Assembly: GCA_022495005.1 (NCBI GenBank)
Contig: JAGYXB010001610.1
Span: forward strand, 124,001 to 188,000
From: Rhyacophila brunnea
Lineage: Eukaryota > Arthropoda > Insecta > Trichoptera > Rhyacophilidae
DNA: 64,000 bases
Reading direction: 5' to 3'
The position numbers and the translations under genes are program-made. The notes under the pieces were generated by a model. The model made no database searches. It was not told the DNA's origin and worked only from the letters and a program-made list of their open reading frames with translations. Position 1 is the first letter of the stretch. Each line of letters opens with the position of its first letter. This document shows positions 23,176 to 34,469 of the stretch, piece by piece.

Positions 23176-24209
23176 CTGAGTTAACATAGAGTTATATCCT
23201 AGTCCGTCTACATAGCGCTTTCGGCGTCCAGTCAATGGGCAGCGCCATTTATGGGTCTATTGCACAGAACAGATGAGTTACCTGGTCAATTGATATCAAA
23301 TATAATTTGTTTTAATATGACTAGTTGATACCATGGAATAAGAGATTGACTTGGTAACTTATTTTACTATTTTTTCGCAAAAAATTCTGACCAGAGAATG
23401 TTACATATAATATGTAAATTAGTTTTTATTGCGTTTCATGTCTTCGGGAAAACAAGAATATTTCCATCTGATTTATGAATATATTTACTAAGATATCAAA
23501 AAAAGAAAAAAAAGAAAAAAAAGAAAGAAAAAGAATCGTACAAATAAATTAGGTAATGGACGTATAATCTGAAATGATTCGTTTTCATTATAAAGGAGAC
23601 GTGGGTTAAATAGGGGATTTTTGAGAGAAAAAGTATTATATGATTTTTTCTCATAAAAAATAATGTCGGCTAGGGGTTAACATTCACAAAAATGAAAGAA
23701 AAATATAATAATATTTTTATATTACGAACAAAGTTTTTTGTTTGGTAATTGTTACTTGTCAATGAATACGTTAAAACAATTCGATACAATTATTAGAAAA
23801 AATAATAATTAATATTTCGTTTGTTTATTGTTATAAACTAGCGTCAGCTTGTGCTTTGTCCACGTGAAATACGATGGTAAAGAAATATAGTGAATGAATA
23901 ATATTTTTTCGATTTTTTATTAAAAAAAATAATCAATTAGACATAAAATGATTGGATCTAGGCGTGCGCCTATCTAGTCATCCTGCAAATAGTGAGTGAA
24001 TGATTTTAGACACGTACGTCAGTATGACACTCATTCTTGAACTCAAGTCAGCCCGCACGATCGACAACGGATGTATCTAGACACGCTTCTCTACCCAATC
24101 ATCACCTCACCAATCTACCCTTGTCATCTGACCACTTTATTCACTCCTCAGTGCCTCATTGTAGAGATAGATATTTTTTGTTACTTTGAAGCACTTTGAG
24201 ATAACAATA
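23176..24209. other. Unassigned stretch with a purine run
   Basis: An almost pure A/G run occupies about 23495-23535. No gene is seen. 23935-24180 is less AT-rich and unassigned. Confidence 0.25.
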
Positions 24210-24545
24210 TGTCAAAACCACGGAACTCGGAAATAATGGGAACTGAAATACCTAACGGGTATGGAGAAACAGGCAACTGATCTCGAGTGTGGAAGAATAT
24301 AGGATAAACTTAAACGCTGTCAAGAATACGCTTGTATTTCGTTCTGACAACTCCTCTCGTTGTATGCACTGACGCTAATTCAATATTGGTATATTTGAAG
24401 GTTGTAACGCACACTACCGCACCTCTATAATGCGTGGTTCATTTTTGTAGGACACTCACACATTCAAAACCCTGCGTCAAAATGTAGTGTATTGGAACAT
24501 AGCCTATCGGAATTCTATTTATTTATCTATTCTGTAGTCAAAACT
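24210..24545 (-). repeat. Repeat family K, copy 2 (reversed)
   Basis: Reverse complement shows the same ordered landmarks as 20000-20305: ATTCCGATAGGCTATG, GGGTTTTGAATGTGTGAGTG, CAAAAATGAACCACGCATTA, CGTATTCTTGACAGCG and CCCATTATTTCCGAGTTCC. The two copies form a widely spaced inverted pair. Confidence 0.6.
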
Positions 24546-24682
24546 TTAATTACACATTAATAATTAACACTAGTATATACATTATCAGTTGAGATAAAAT
24601 ATCCGTCTATTTTGCTACATACTTATACATAATATTATATTTAGTATCACGTGATGATCAACTGCAATGAATGACTGGTAGT

Positions 24683-25548
24683 CAGTGGCGCACCCAGGGG
24701 GGGGGGGGAGTAAAGGGCCCTGGCACCCCCCAAACATGAAAATTATCAGAATGATTTTAAACATTGAAAGCCAATAAACTATACCTTAGACAAATAAAAA
24801 CACGGCAAAAAAATTATTTGTAATTCTTCAGCACCATTTTCAGAAAAATTTCGAAACATGTCGGGTTTTTTTAGAAACCCAATCCCTAATCGAACTGTCA
24901 AAAAATTCTCGGTGTTAGCGGTAGGTAGGGGGCCCGCCAAATATTCTAGCCTGAGAGCCCGTTTCAGGATGTGGGGGCCATGGTGTAGGTACACCGAGTG
25001 CAATAGACAAAAGACCGATAAACGAGAAATTAGGCTGTGTTGTGTTGAGTAGGTTTGTGTATAGTATAGTATATAATTTAAATGCAATAATACTTTTTTT
25101 CGTCCATTTTCAATTAATATTTTGAAACCTCAATATTAAGAAACCAAAAATCGACGATAAAAATTCGGCGAAAAGAACGACTACACCCACTACAGTCGGT
25201 GGTGGTGTAAATCAAAAGAACATTTTTTTCAGCGGAATTCGGCATAAATATTGTAGCTCTCTAGACCAAGCGGGTAGCACAGCCGATATTATTTGAGTAA
25301 TGTTTTAGCATACTAGGCGCACATGTCCAGCATGGTCGCTGTTAGTCACTTCAAATCCGCCAGTCGCTGATGACACGCTCAACGGTTACCGCCACTATGC
25401 CTCCAATTTAATAAAAACTAGGAGAAACTGTACAAATATACCGCAGTGTATTGTGAAAATACGTATGAAGAAGAAAAAGAGCCTATGGGACTAATTTAAA
25501 TTCTCCTCCTTGGGCTCCCCCAAATATTAAATCCTGAGTGCGCCACTG
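24683..25548 (-). mobile_element. hAT-type element, CAGTGGCGCAC family (copy 1)
   Basis: The ends are CAGTGGCGCACCCAGGGGGG and CCTGAGTGCGCCACTG. The flanking octamers CTGGTAGT (24675-24682) and ATGGTAGT (25549-25556) match at 7 of 8. It is homologous in reverse to 56776-57579, including TCTCGTTTATCGGTC and TAGAAACCCAATCCC blocks. The GGGGGCCATGGTGTAGGT segment near 24975 shows that the J insertion was already present, though partly deleted here. It contains a run of Gs just inside the left end. No transposase is left. Confidence 0.85.
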
Positions 25549-25556
25549 ATGGTAGT

Positions 25557-26778
25557 ATCCGCTTCTGAACCCGTGAGTCGTGAATTCCGCGCGTGGAAAA
25601 GTCACACGTTGTTTATCATTTCTGTGTTTCCATCCAGATTCAGAATATAGTCCTAAAATGGTCGTAAAAATCATTCTCCAAAAATCTGGCCGAGTTCTAT
25701 ATCAGATTGTGGGCCAATGATTTATTTTTTCGGATATTATCCAATTCGTTGAGGAAAACCTTTTCTACCAGACATAGCCTAAATGTATAAAAGTGAAGCT
25801 AATTTTTTGAATAATTGAACAACTGTCATTGTATTTGACGTTCTATGTATGCTCCTTTAAACTTCTAACATATTAGAAAAAAACCGTAGAAAAAAATGGA
25901 AATTGCATTGCAATACTATACAAAGATGATAGATACCGGCTTTTATGTAGGTACATGACACCGAAAGATGTGGCATGCTAAAATGGCTGCGTGTTTCATG
26001 TGGGTGACCTAGATTTATTACCTTAATTGGTATATTAAATTAGGTACTATTCTAGATTGAGTTTCCCGAAACTGACTGACGTTTTTTTTATGTCTTAATA
26101 AACCTATCCAATCTTTCTCCAACAAGGACAATATATTATTGTTAGTGGCATGAATGAGATATTTGACCATACGTTATTATGTTTATGCCATAGGTGTAAT
26201 AAAAAAACAGTGGTGTCCACAATTTATACTATGAATCTAAATTAAGTTGAATTTATTTATTTAACACCTACACTAGGAATTAGGATAGTTTTATATACTT
26301 AATTTACGTCAGTTCTAAACGAGTACATATTTAAAACGTCATATACCATCGGCTACCGACCGTCCTAAATTTTATAAACCACACGTGGTCCTCAAAATGC
26401 GGCAAGGAAAGATCTGTCTGTACGCGTGTTTCAACAGTGCCAAAATATACACAGTCGCAGAAATATACTGTCAAATGAAACGTGTAACAAAATAATTATG
26501 TTTTTTAAAGCACAATGTAGGTACCTACAGACATTGAGTATGAGACGATACACACTATCAGTGCGGCAAGGAAACCAGTCGGAACGATATTGAGTCGTTT
26601 GGTTTGCCATTCTTCAGCTAGCGGGAATGACGCCTCCCGAGACAGGCTAATTTATTATTAACCAATCGTGGTTGGCAGGTTGGCGATTTGTCTGTTCGTG
26701 TAGAATTGCCATCAGGCGATCGGTGAGTGGTAGTGTTTGGTTATGAATTCGTGGTCATGGACTCGAATCTCGCAATTG
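25557..26778. other. Unassigned stretch
   Basis: No gene or recognised repeat family. The 26500-26700 part is less AT-rich, with no domain recognised. Confidence 0.25.
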
Positions 26779-26786
26779 AAAAATTT

Positions 26787-27005
26787 GGTACTGTTCGGTT
26801 ATACCGGAGGCAGCGGAAAACGCATTTTGAAAATAGTCGATAAACTGGATTATTTGTTAGTTTGGGTTAGTTTAGGTTCGGTTAGGTTGGGTTAGGTTAG
26901 GTTAGGTTAGGTTAGGTTTGGTTAGGTTAACCTAACAAATAATCCAGTTTATCGGCTATTTTCAAAATGCGTTTTCCGCTGCCTCCGGTATAACCGAACA
27001 GTACC
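26787..27005. mobile_element. Compact foldback element with TTAGG loop
   Basis: Left and right arms of about 73 bp (26787-26859 and 26933-27005), beginning GGTACTGTTCGGTTATACCG, differ at about one position. The loop contains TTAGGTTAGGTTAGGTTAGG and close variants (26870-26935), the arthropod telomere motif. The flanking octamers AAAAATTT (26779-26786) and GAAAATTT (27006-27013) match at 7 of 8. The near identity of the arms points to a young copy or to gene conversion between arms. No coding capacity. Confidence 0.9.
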
Positions 27006-27013
27006 GAAAATTT

Positions 27014-27689
27014 ATATGCTGTTTTTCGATGCGTGTTAGGATCCAGGATATAATAATGAATTGTTTGATTAAGAAGCTACATCCAGTTCTTGTAAAAAAT
27101 GTTAAGAGACTTTTTTTTAAAAAGCATCCAGGATTCATAATATAGGATTGTTGAGTAAATTTATAGGAAAAATTAAAAATTAACGAGTTCTCAGAAAATA
27201 TATATACTTTATAATACATAATATGGTTATTAAGATATTAGAAAGTGAAAATTTTCCCTGCCAAGTGGAAATTTCACATATTGAATCGATATGTACAATT
27301 AAATTAGGATCGATGTACTTATGTATAATATACATTTTGAATATTAAATACTTTTTATATAGGTACGACGTATTCTTTGTCCATTGCGTTAGTGTAGTAA
27401 ATATGAGATAGAGATGTAAGATTTTTGATATTCACATTCAAAATGAAATATAAGCGACCACGAGAAATCTATTAGTGAAGATTTAAGATCGATGAAATCA
27501 TTGTTAACAAGTTTCTACACCATTTTTAGAGCACCGGTTTTAATATATTGTGTATTGTCGTCGTATTAGCACATGTATTAAAATATGGTTATATTTTAAA
27601 GATGTATGGGGCTAAACAACTCAATAAGTGTCAGCGTATTGATCGGCGATATTAAATAACTGACCGTATTTATAAATTCCTTAATATAC
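27014..27689. other. Unassigned AT-rich stretch
   Basis: ORFs of 62-85 codons lack features. Nothing recognisable. Confidence 0.25.
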
Positions 27690-27985
27690 ATTTCCCGTAG
27701 TGTCCAATTATGGCAAACTCCGGAAATGGCTGACTGCAATAATAATTTCCGCAATATATATTTTTCCACATAGTCAGCCATATCCAATGACGTAAACTCC
27801 ATATAGAGTAGCTGACTCAATTGTAATAATTATTTCCTAAATATTATTTTCAAGATATTATTTTGATTGTTAGTACGTCAATAAATAGCTGATCATAATT
27901 CATTGGACATGTCACTCGAATATACGTTCCCGGTCTGTTAGTATCTCATTCTCTGTATCGCTTCGCACAACATCTCATTCTACCG
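27690..27985 (+). repeat. Repeat family L, copy 1 (possible solo LTR)
   Basis: Shares with 47075-47400 an ordered set of landmarks: ATTTCCCGTAGTGTCCAATT, a TAGCTGACT motif, TTATTTCCTAAATATTAT, ATTCATTGGA, GGTCACTTGAAT-like and GTTAGTATCTCA. Both copies are in direct orientation 19 kb apart with unrelated DNA between, so two solo LTRs is one reading. Termini were not defined. Confidence 0.4.
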
Positions 27986-28814
27986 CCACATCCATCGGAG
28001 CAACCAGCAAATCTCGACTTCCTCATCCACCATATCTGAAACCCACAGATTAGAAAGAAAAAAAATATAATAATATTATTTTATGTTATTATTAAATTTT
28101 GATTTTTATGGTGAGAAAAGGTAAGGTATCCGAATAAAATAAAATATATTTCCTATGAAATTTATGAATAGCTCAGGATTATACGCATATCATATCCCAA
28201 ATTCTTCATATTGAACTATTTACGACACTTGCCCCCTTAAGGTATTTTTTTGGAAGTGGAAATAGCTTTGTTTTAAGAATATATTTTTGTTCTTCCGTGA
28301 AGACAGTGGCGTGCACTAGTCTGGTGATAGTTGCTTTCATCGCAAGATGGTGTCGATAAAAAATAAGAAATGTTTATTCGTCTGTAGATAACGATTCGAC
28401 TACCCCCGCGACATAAATTCACTTCTACCCCTTTTATGGCTCCATTCGGCCATTGCTTTTTCCGTTCTTTGATCCCGCATTTGATTTTTCCGACCCGACG
28501 CGCCGCACTGCGATACTAAAGGCCACGGGAATGGACCATAAACAAAAAATATGTATACACTGAAATAGACAATGAATGAAGTAGTCTGAAGATGGGAAAC
28601 AAGTGCAGAAGATATTTGGATTTGTATGGATTTATCTGATTCTTATTTTAAATTTTCCGCTGTTAAACTGCTATAGTTAGTATTTGAACCGACGTTTATG
28701 TACCTGGTTAAAGTCCACTGTACGGATTTTAAGTTAACACCGAATGCCGACTATATTCAAGCCGTGGCACTGTATTCGACTTATAAATACGTGGTATAAT
28801 TATTGAGAACTCTG
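27986..28814. other. Unassigned stretch with a moderately GC-rich patch
   Basis: Positions about 28385-28535 are GC-richer (CTACCCCCGCGACAT, CCCGACGCGCCGCACTGCG) and not shared with any repeat seen here. This is a candidate conserved non-coding element or untranslated exon. Confidence 0.25.
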
Positions 28815-29219
28815 CCATTCTTGGTGGTATTTACTTGTGTATCCCTGATAACTATCTTAGAAATCGGGAGCATCAATTATCTGTTCTCCCAAGGTGCAGA
28901 ACTAATCTGTCATTGGTGATGCCAATTGGGAGGTCAATAATTCTGTTCAACCAAATCACTTCGGATGTTGATATATTCCACCTACGTGAGGATGGGTATA
29001 GGTGGGAGTTGTTTTATAAATTCTTAAAATAGGGTCCACTTAGCTCATTTGGTGTGCTTCCATGCTTTATAATTTGTAATTTTTATAATTTTTTTACTTT
29101 ACTTTTCATACTGTTTTTTTGTATATATTTATTTCTTCTTTACACTGTTAATACGTGTAAATACGTCTTAAATTTATAAATTGTAATATTCACCGTATGT
29201 AAAATAAATAAATAAATTT
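28815..29219 (+). pseudogene. LINE ORF2 C-terminus with 3' UTR and AAATAAAT tail
   Basis: The frame at 28835-29032 gives LRNREHQLSVLPRCRTNLSL, then DVDIFHLRED and WELFYKFLK before a stop, as in the terminal segment of insect LINE reverse-transcriptase proteins. The 3' UTR runs to an AAATAAATAAATAAAT tail at about 29202-29217. Similar coding sequence lies at 10440-10560 (-). The copy is extremely 5'-truncated, as usual for LINE insertions. Confidence 0.7.
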
Positions 29220-29500
29220 TGAAATTAGGAATTATTACGATAGTAGTTCCCGTTATTGATTATCTTCGAATGCAATGCGGTAACCTGTGATGCATTGAAA
29301 CGAAGATTTTTGATTGCAATTTCGTTCAAACTATTACGTACTATTTATTTAAATATTCAAAAATCATAATTTTCTAGAAACAGTTCACCATATTATTGCT
29401 TTCGAAGTATGAGAAATAAATTTTACTACCATCGAAGTGTATAGTTTCGTGTCACGGTATAACTATTTAAAGTGGGCCTTGAGTAATCATATAACGATTT
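29220..29500 (+). repeat. Repeat family B, partial copy
   Basis: Shares TTATTGATTATCTTCGAATG, CAATGCGGTAACCTGT, TTTTTGATTGCAATTTCGTT and GTTTCGTGTCACGG with the copies at 6530-7920. It begins directly after the LINE tail. Confidence 0.5.
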
Positions 29501-29609
29501 TAAAACACTCACGTTATCAAGGATTGACGAAAAAATAATATATTAATATAAACTCAACGTACATAGTTATTATTGACATAGCCTACTATACGGTGGAGAT
29601 TTTAGAGGT

Positions 29610-30930
29610 AGGTTCCTATAGAATTTTAAAATGAAATAAAACACATGAAAATCGTGGTAATGGACATGCTATTGGCTTTATTGGAAAGATAATTTTATGC
29701 CATTAGTGCAGTGACGTCCCTAGACAAAATGCCGCCCCTAGGCAGTGCCAAAATGCCGCCACATTTTTTTTATACAGTACTTTTTATCATCCTTTCATGA
29801 CTCCAATATCTAAGAATTGTGTTGTATGGATACATTACTAACAAGATATAGGTATCTACTTATACTACTAAATCTAACTTAAATACCATCTCTGCTTCAA
29901 TAGACAATACGGTTTCAGATAGGTACATTTAAAAAATACACCTGACAACTTCCATAATTCGCGAGTGACTGTGAAGAACGTGACGTCCAAGGACAACGGA
30001 AGTAAACTAGACATCGCGAACCCGAAAAAAATAAAGTCCTGTTGAAAATTGTATAGTACTTATCTAATTAATCGATATATTTTGTTACCAACCAGTGAGC
30101 TGATTTTTTTTAATGGAAAGTTATTTCTGTTATTACTAAGTTTATGTAGCTTTCTATATATACCTAATGATTCTTATCGATTTGCCGCCTCCAAGCGACA
30201 CCCAATCTGCCCACCTCTACGGGACGTCACTGCATTAGTGTTTAAATATGATTTAGGGCATATGGGTGCAGTGGCTGGATCGATGAAAGAGCAATCTGGA
30301 AGTCTAATTTTCGACCACTTTTGGAGCAGCTGGGGCCGTATATCGGCAATATCGCGGCGAATGTTGTCTTTCAAATCGTCTATCGTATTTGGTTTATCAA
30401 TATAGACTAGCCTATCCATACAAAATATAATCCAAAGGTGTTAAATCACACGAATTGGATGCCAATTCACAGGTCCATAACGCGAAATTATGCGCTCATC
30501 GAATGTTTCCTTCAATAAATTGATTGTGGCGCGCGCTGTGTTTCATATTGCACCGTCTTGTTCAAACCACAGCCCTTCCATATTAATGCCATTCAATTCG
30601 GGAACAAAAAAACCAGTAATCATGGATCTATAGCGCTTTCCATTGACCCGAGGCAGAGCCGGCATCATTTTTGAAGAAATATGGACCGATTATTCCACCA
30701 GCCCATAAAACACACCAAAAAGTGAATTTTTGTAGATGTAACGGCGTCTCAATAATGGCTTATGGATTTTCTTCACTTCACATGTAGCAATTTTGCTAAT
30801 TGACGTAGCCGTTCAACCAAAAATGAGCGTCATCGCTGAATAAAATTTTGTGGACGTAGCGTACGGTAAGGTTTGCAAACTGAACCATGATTTTCGAAAT
30901 AAATTTGCACTATTCTGGCCTAAATCTATT
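29610..30930 (-). pseudogene. Tc1/mariner-superfamily transposase relic
   Basis: The minus strand from about 30900 reads ILFSDDAHFWLNGYVN, then VLWAGGIIGPYFFKNDAG, QDGAI and TARATINLLKETFDERII, then SNSCDLTPLDYILYG, VYIDKPNTIDDLKDNIRR and IADIRPQLLQK. These are the ordered DDE blocks of a Tc1/mariner-like transposase: first D in SDDAHF, second in QDGA, third in CDLTPLDY. The N-terminal DNA-binding part is not recognised. Several frameshifts and stops break the frame. A hAT-type MITE (29709-30232) sits just past the C-terminal codons, and 3' UTR-like sequence continues below 29700. Confidence 0.85.
29709..30232. mobile_element. hAT-type MITE, CAGTGACGTCCC family (copy 3), nested
   Basis: The ends are CAGTGACGTCCCTAGACA and TACGGGACGTCACTG. 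A perfect 8-bp duplication, CATTAGTG, flanks it at 29701-29708 and 30233-30240. It is inserted in the 3' part of a Tc1/mariner-like element. Of the three copies this has the cleanest boundaries. No ORF of its own. Confidence 0.95.
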
Positions 30931-32247
30931 CACAGTGAAATTGCAAACCAAACAAAGCACAAATCAGTTGTCAGCTGTCAAATTGGCTGTCGCCAATTTG
31001 AAGAATAAGCCTCTACAAAAACACACTTTATGTATGCGATACTAATTATTTTTTACATGTAACCAGGCAGCACGTGAGCTGCCTACCCCAACGGTATTTC
31101 ACTGGTTATTTGCCATACGAGCATAGTTAGCGTAGTTATTAGAAATTTTTCGCAAGGACAGTAAAGTTGGATCGGATTCGCAAGAAGATGTAGGTATATT
31201 CGAATCCAACTCAGTTACGATGTTTTCTTTAATTTTTGAGGTTTTTAATATATGTTACGGTTAAAAACAATATTAGTTATATACATAATCAAACTGATTC
31301 TTTGGGCACAGTTTGAGTATATTGATAATAATTCTGGTAAAACTCTGTTAAATCCACATTGTAGATGGCCGTATTATGCCCCGTGTTGGACTGGAAATGG
31401 TGATTTACCTTCTTTTAAACGGCAGCACGGTCTGGAATAAATAAAAAATCCGACAAAATAACGTATGACTTTCTGGCGAAATTTGCGCGCGTTTACCAGA
31501 TGTGATTTATGTAAATGATTTGCGTCTCGCATTCTCGCGAACAATAATTTTCGGCGTGTGAACTTTTCCCTTTTTTCTCCCTTTGTACCCGCCTCTCCAC
31601 AAATCGTTCGCAGTCGTGGGCCGCATCACAAGTAGCCCCCGCAAAGTGGGGACATATGGTTTCTAGATATCGTAAATATTTCAAAATAACGTCCCCGAAT
31701 CGTGGATGGAAAGGGTTCCCGAAAAAAATTCGCTCTCGCTAGGATGAATTGATTTAGAAACACCCAACAAAAGAAGCTTCTTCAATGTAACAAGGTTGTA
31801 TAATGTATATTATTACTTTCTTGTACTGAAACTACTGTACTTGAAAATACTACTTGAGTTACCCCATATCCACCTTACTTACGTCACCTTACTATTAAGA
31901 CGGTACTTCAGTAAAACGGCAAATAATTTTCAACTATAGGTGCGACGAAATTTTGAACTCGGTGGCAATCGGAGAGCGAACGTAGAACTGTGAACACGTC
32001 AATTTGTTTCGTGATGGCGACGGGGGTAATAATTCTTAAATTCAGTAAAGATGACTAAAAAACGTTACCCATTTACTTGAAAAAGAAAACATATTATCAA
32101 TGAATATATTATTATTGTTACTAATAGATCAATAAATAGAACATTAAATGGACACATGTTGGATTTACATATATGACAAATTATATTTCGTTCGGCACGC
32201 GTCATTTGCACAATCCGCGCATCGCCTAGCCACGATCTTTTTAGACC
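30931..32247. other. Unassigned stretch with unique-looking GC-richer patches
   Basis: The first ~100 bp may be the 5' part of the Tc1/mariner-like relic. Patches at about 31460-31660, 31690-31740 and 31900-32030 are less AT-rich and match no repeat here; they are candidates for conserved non-coding DNA. ORFs of about 60 codons show no features. Confidence 0.25.
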
Positions 32248-32538
32248 ATGTCTCAACTGAGGTATAGCCTTAAGACCACGGTCCGATATTATGGAAAAAT
32301 TAAGTTTGTTCGACAAAATTTAAACAAAAAAACATTTAAAATCAAGTCAAAACCTCGGTTCTCTAAACCGGCAACCTATGCCACTAGATGGCTTTTTTGG
32401 TGGCACGCCTCGAAAATGACAATGAAAAACAATTCTGAAATTTGGAAATTAAACTTCAAAACTGCCAGAGATGAAGTTATGAAAAACGAAGACAATTATC
32501 TTGACATAACCAAAACGTGGAATGAACTCCCAGACTGA
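32248..32538 (+). CDS. Unrecognised 96-codon ORF
   Basis: The predicted product is basic in its first half (KTFKIKSKPRFSK), has a tryptophan-rich centre (RWLFWWHASKMTMKNN) and an acidic end (KNEDNYLDITKTWNELPD). I do not recognise it. It has no signal peptide and ends at a normal stop. It could be an exon or a transposon gag-like remnant, or chance. It lies 220 bp before an inverted-repeat element and has no gene-like partner. Confidence 0.2.
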   Translation: MSQLRYSLKTTVRYYGKIKFVRQNLNKKTFKIKSKPRFSKPATYATRWLFWWHASKMTMKNNSEIWKLNFKTARDEVMKNEDNYLDITKTWNELPD

Positions 32539-32757
32539 TTTTATTCTATGAAAAAAAGTCGCATTCGCTCATTTAAGTGTTTTCGGTACAACGTGCCTGC
32601 TACTGTGACCAAACATTCTCATTTGTGAAATATATTATAAACCCGTATTGAAATCATTTAATTGAAGAAAATTTGGAAATTTGCATAAAATTAAAAACTT
32701 TAAACTATGAACCAAAATTGCGGTGTTTTTATGTATAGTCAAATAAAATTGTCTTAA

Positions 32758-33604
32758 GGGCGGACGTGCTCAGCGTGGGTCAAAATGGAGCTTTTTTTCT
32801 ATTTTCAAAGCATGATCCTGGACATACCTTAAACGTTGTAGATAATCTATTTATATAATTTTGAAGCCTTATTATCCCTTATATTTTTATTGTAAACATT
32901 TGATGACTGCATAAAGTTTAAAAAAAAATCGGCTAGGTAAATGTTCAAACACGCGCGTTTACATCATTTTACTCCCTACTTTAATTATAGTTTGTTAATT
33001 TATGGCTACGGCCGTATGTTGTAGCTTGGGAATGCCAAAAGAAATGGCATATTTCAAAAAAACACTACCTTATTCTTAGGTCAATAATTATTATAAAGCA
33101 ATTATTATTCATAAGATGTTTGTTACACTTGAATGGTCAAAGACATAGCTTATAATTAGTATCTTTAGAATTATCTTCAAATGTGTTAATCTTGCCCATT
33201 TTTCGAATAATAAAATGCCTAATTCTTGTCAAATTTGGGAACACAGAGATTATCAATATAATTTTTTATCGTAAATCCCTATAATAATGTCAATATAAAT
33301 TATACTGATGGTTTTATAAATGCGTTAAAAAATTAATAAATGTAAAAAATCTTAACACCACTGCACAGTTATGTACTGAAATATGACTATATTCTAAAAC
33401 ATTAGAGTGAGAGGTTTAAAAGAATACTATTTTATGTAATACAAATACTTTATGCAGTCATCAAATGTTTAAAATAAATATAAATGATTATAAGGCTTCA
33501 CAATTATATAAATAGATTATTTACAACGTTTAAGGTATGTCCAGGATGATGCTTTGAAAATATAACAAAAGCTCCATTTTTACCTACGCTGAGCATGTCC
33601 CCCC
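32758..33604. mobile_element. Inverted-repeat element with ~165-bp arms
   Basis: The left arm starts GGGCGGACGTGCTCAGCGTG and the right arm ends CACGCTGAGC-like, at ACGCTGAGCATGTCCCCCC. Arms of about 165 bp pair with roughly 85-90% identity through TCCTGGACATACCTTAAACG and CATTTGATGACTGCATAAAG. The ~510-bp centre is AT-rich without ORFs. TTAA precedes the left end but is not repeated on the right. Confidence 0.85.
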
Positions 33605-34019
33605 TAGTTTTATTGCAGTGGCACGCTGTGTCCAGTACTTTGAATTACCTGTTTTGTATCACACCAATGCATTTGGGTTGCCGACTGCTGCTCTGGACTA
33701 GTATGCTGTCCAGCTATCGACAATTTTTAAAAACTCGTTGGTCTCGTGGTTTTAAACATGGAATTAAAACCTCGTATTTCTTGTTACCAGTGTTAGCAGA
33801 TTCATCTATTAGAGAGGTATTCAAAATATTATTTTATTACATTTTTTCCTTCCCTCAACATTCTTCTCAAACAGACTTACGAGGTTTTAATAGTAAGGTG
33901 ACGATATGCAGCTGTGATTTCTTTACACGGCTACCTCCCATGACGATAAAACCGTGTCTGAATGACAAGATTTTAGTGTCAGACTTCCTTGTCCGAGATG
34001 GAAACTTAGTATAAGATGG
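33605..34019. other. Unassigned region with a 139-codon ORF
   Basis: The plus-strand frame 33595-34014 is open for 139 codons, one of the longer openings in the window, and is hydrophobic and cysteine-containing without a domain I recognise. It starts inside the previous element's right arm. A minus-strand 66-codon frame overlaps it. I see no reason to call either a gene. Confidence 0.25.
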
Positions 34020-34250
34020 GAGGACAACACAAACATAGACCCCTCCAAACAACCCACCCCGCACCACACTCGGTCTTAATCGAGTATATTACGAGGCCCT
34101 ACGTTTGATATGAAGCATTAGCAGTTTTTTTACGCCTGGTAATGTCTGAGGAGCAAATACCCAAGACTGAGGTCGCCACACTCTTAAGTGAGCTTTGATT
34201 GAGTTTCATGAAAGAGATAATTTAATAAAAAGTGCCATAAGAGAGAAAAG
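34020..34250 (-). repeat. Repeat family B, reversed copy
   Basis: Reverse complement shows CTTGGGTATTTGCTC, ATTACCAGGCGTAAAAAAAC, GGGCCTCGTAATATACTCGA and GTGTGGTGCGGGGTGGGTTG, as in the 6.5-7.9 kb copies. Confidence 0.6.
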
Positions 34251-34379
34251 CATGAAGACTGAATAAAATTAAATGATATATAAGATACAAAAAACAAAGC
34301 TAAAATAATACGGAAATACAAAAAACTATCTGAAGAGATATTTACATAGTTTTCATTTTAATTTTAATTTTTCATAAGA

Positions 34380-34460
34380 AACCGCAAATGCTATCACTTC
34401 TACCTTTGTGGCGACCAAGTCGGACGGCCTGATACGCCCAAAAACTGCTTGGACCAACTT
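34380..34460 (-). repeat. Short repeat shared with 60.8 kb
   Basis: The reverse complement (TTGGGCGTATCAGGCCGTCC, GACTTGGTCGCCACAAAGG) parallels TTGGGCCCACCAAGCCGTCT and GACCTGGTCGCCATAAAGG at 60820-60860. The family is unknown. Confidence 0.45.
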
Positions 34461-34469
34461 CAGTATTTT

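Noticed and set aside
22928..23179. 83-codon plus-strand ORF
   Set aside because: Antisense to a well-matched LINE ORF2 C-terminal zinc-cluster block.
26870..26935. A true telomere or subtelomere
   Set aside because: The TTAGG run is short and confined to the loop of a transposon-like foldback with flanking duplications.
32754..32757. piggyBac TTAA target duplication
   Set aside because: TTAA is found only at the left end; the right end is followed by TAGT.
33595..34014. 139-codon plus-strand ORF
   Set aside because: It starts inside an inverted-repeat element, has no recognisable domain and overlaps an equally plausible antisense frame. Treated as chance.
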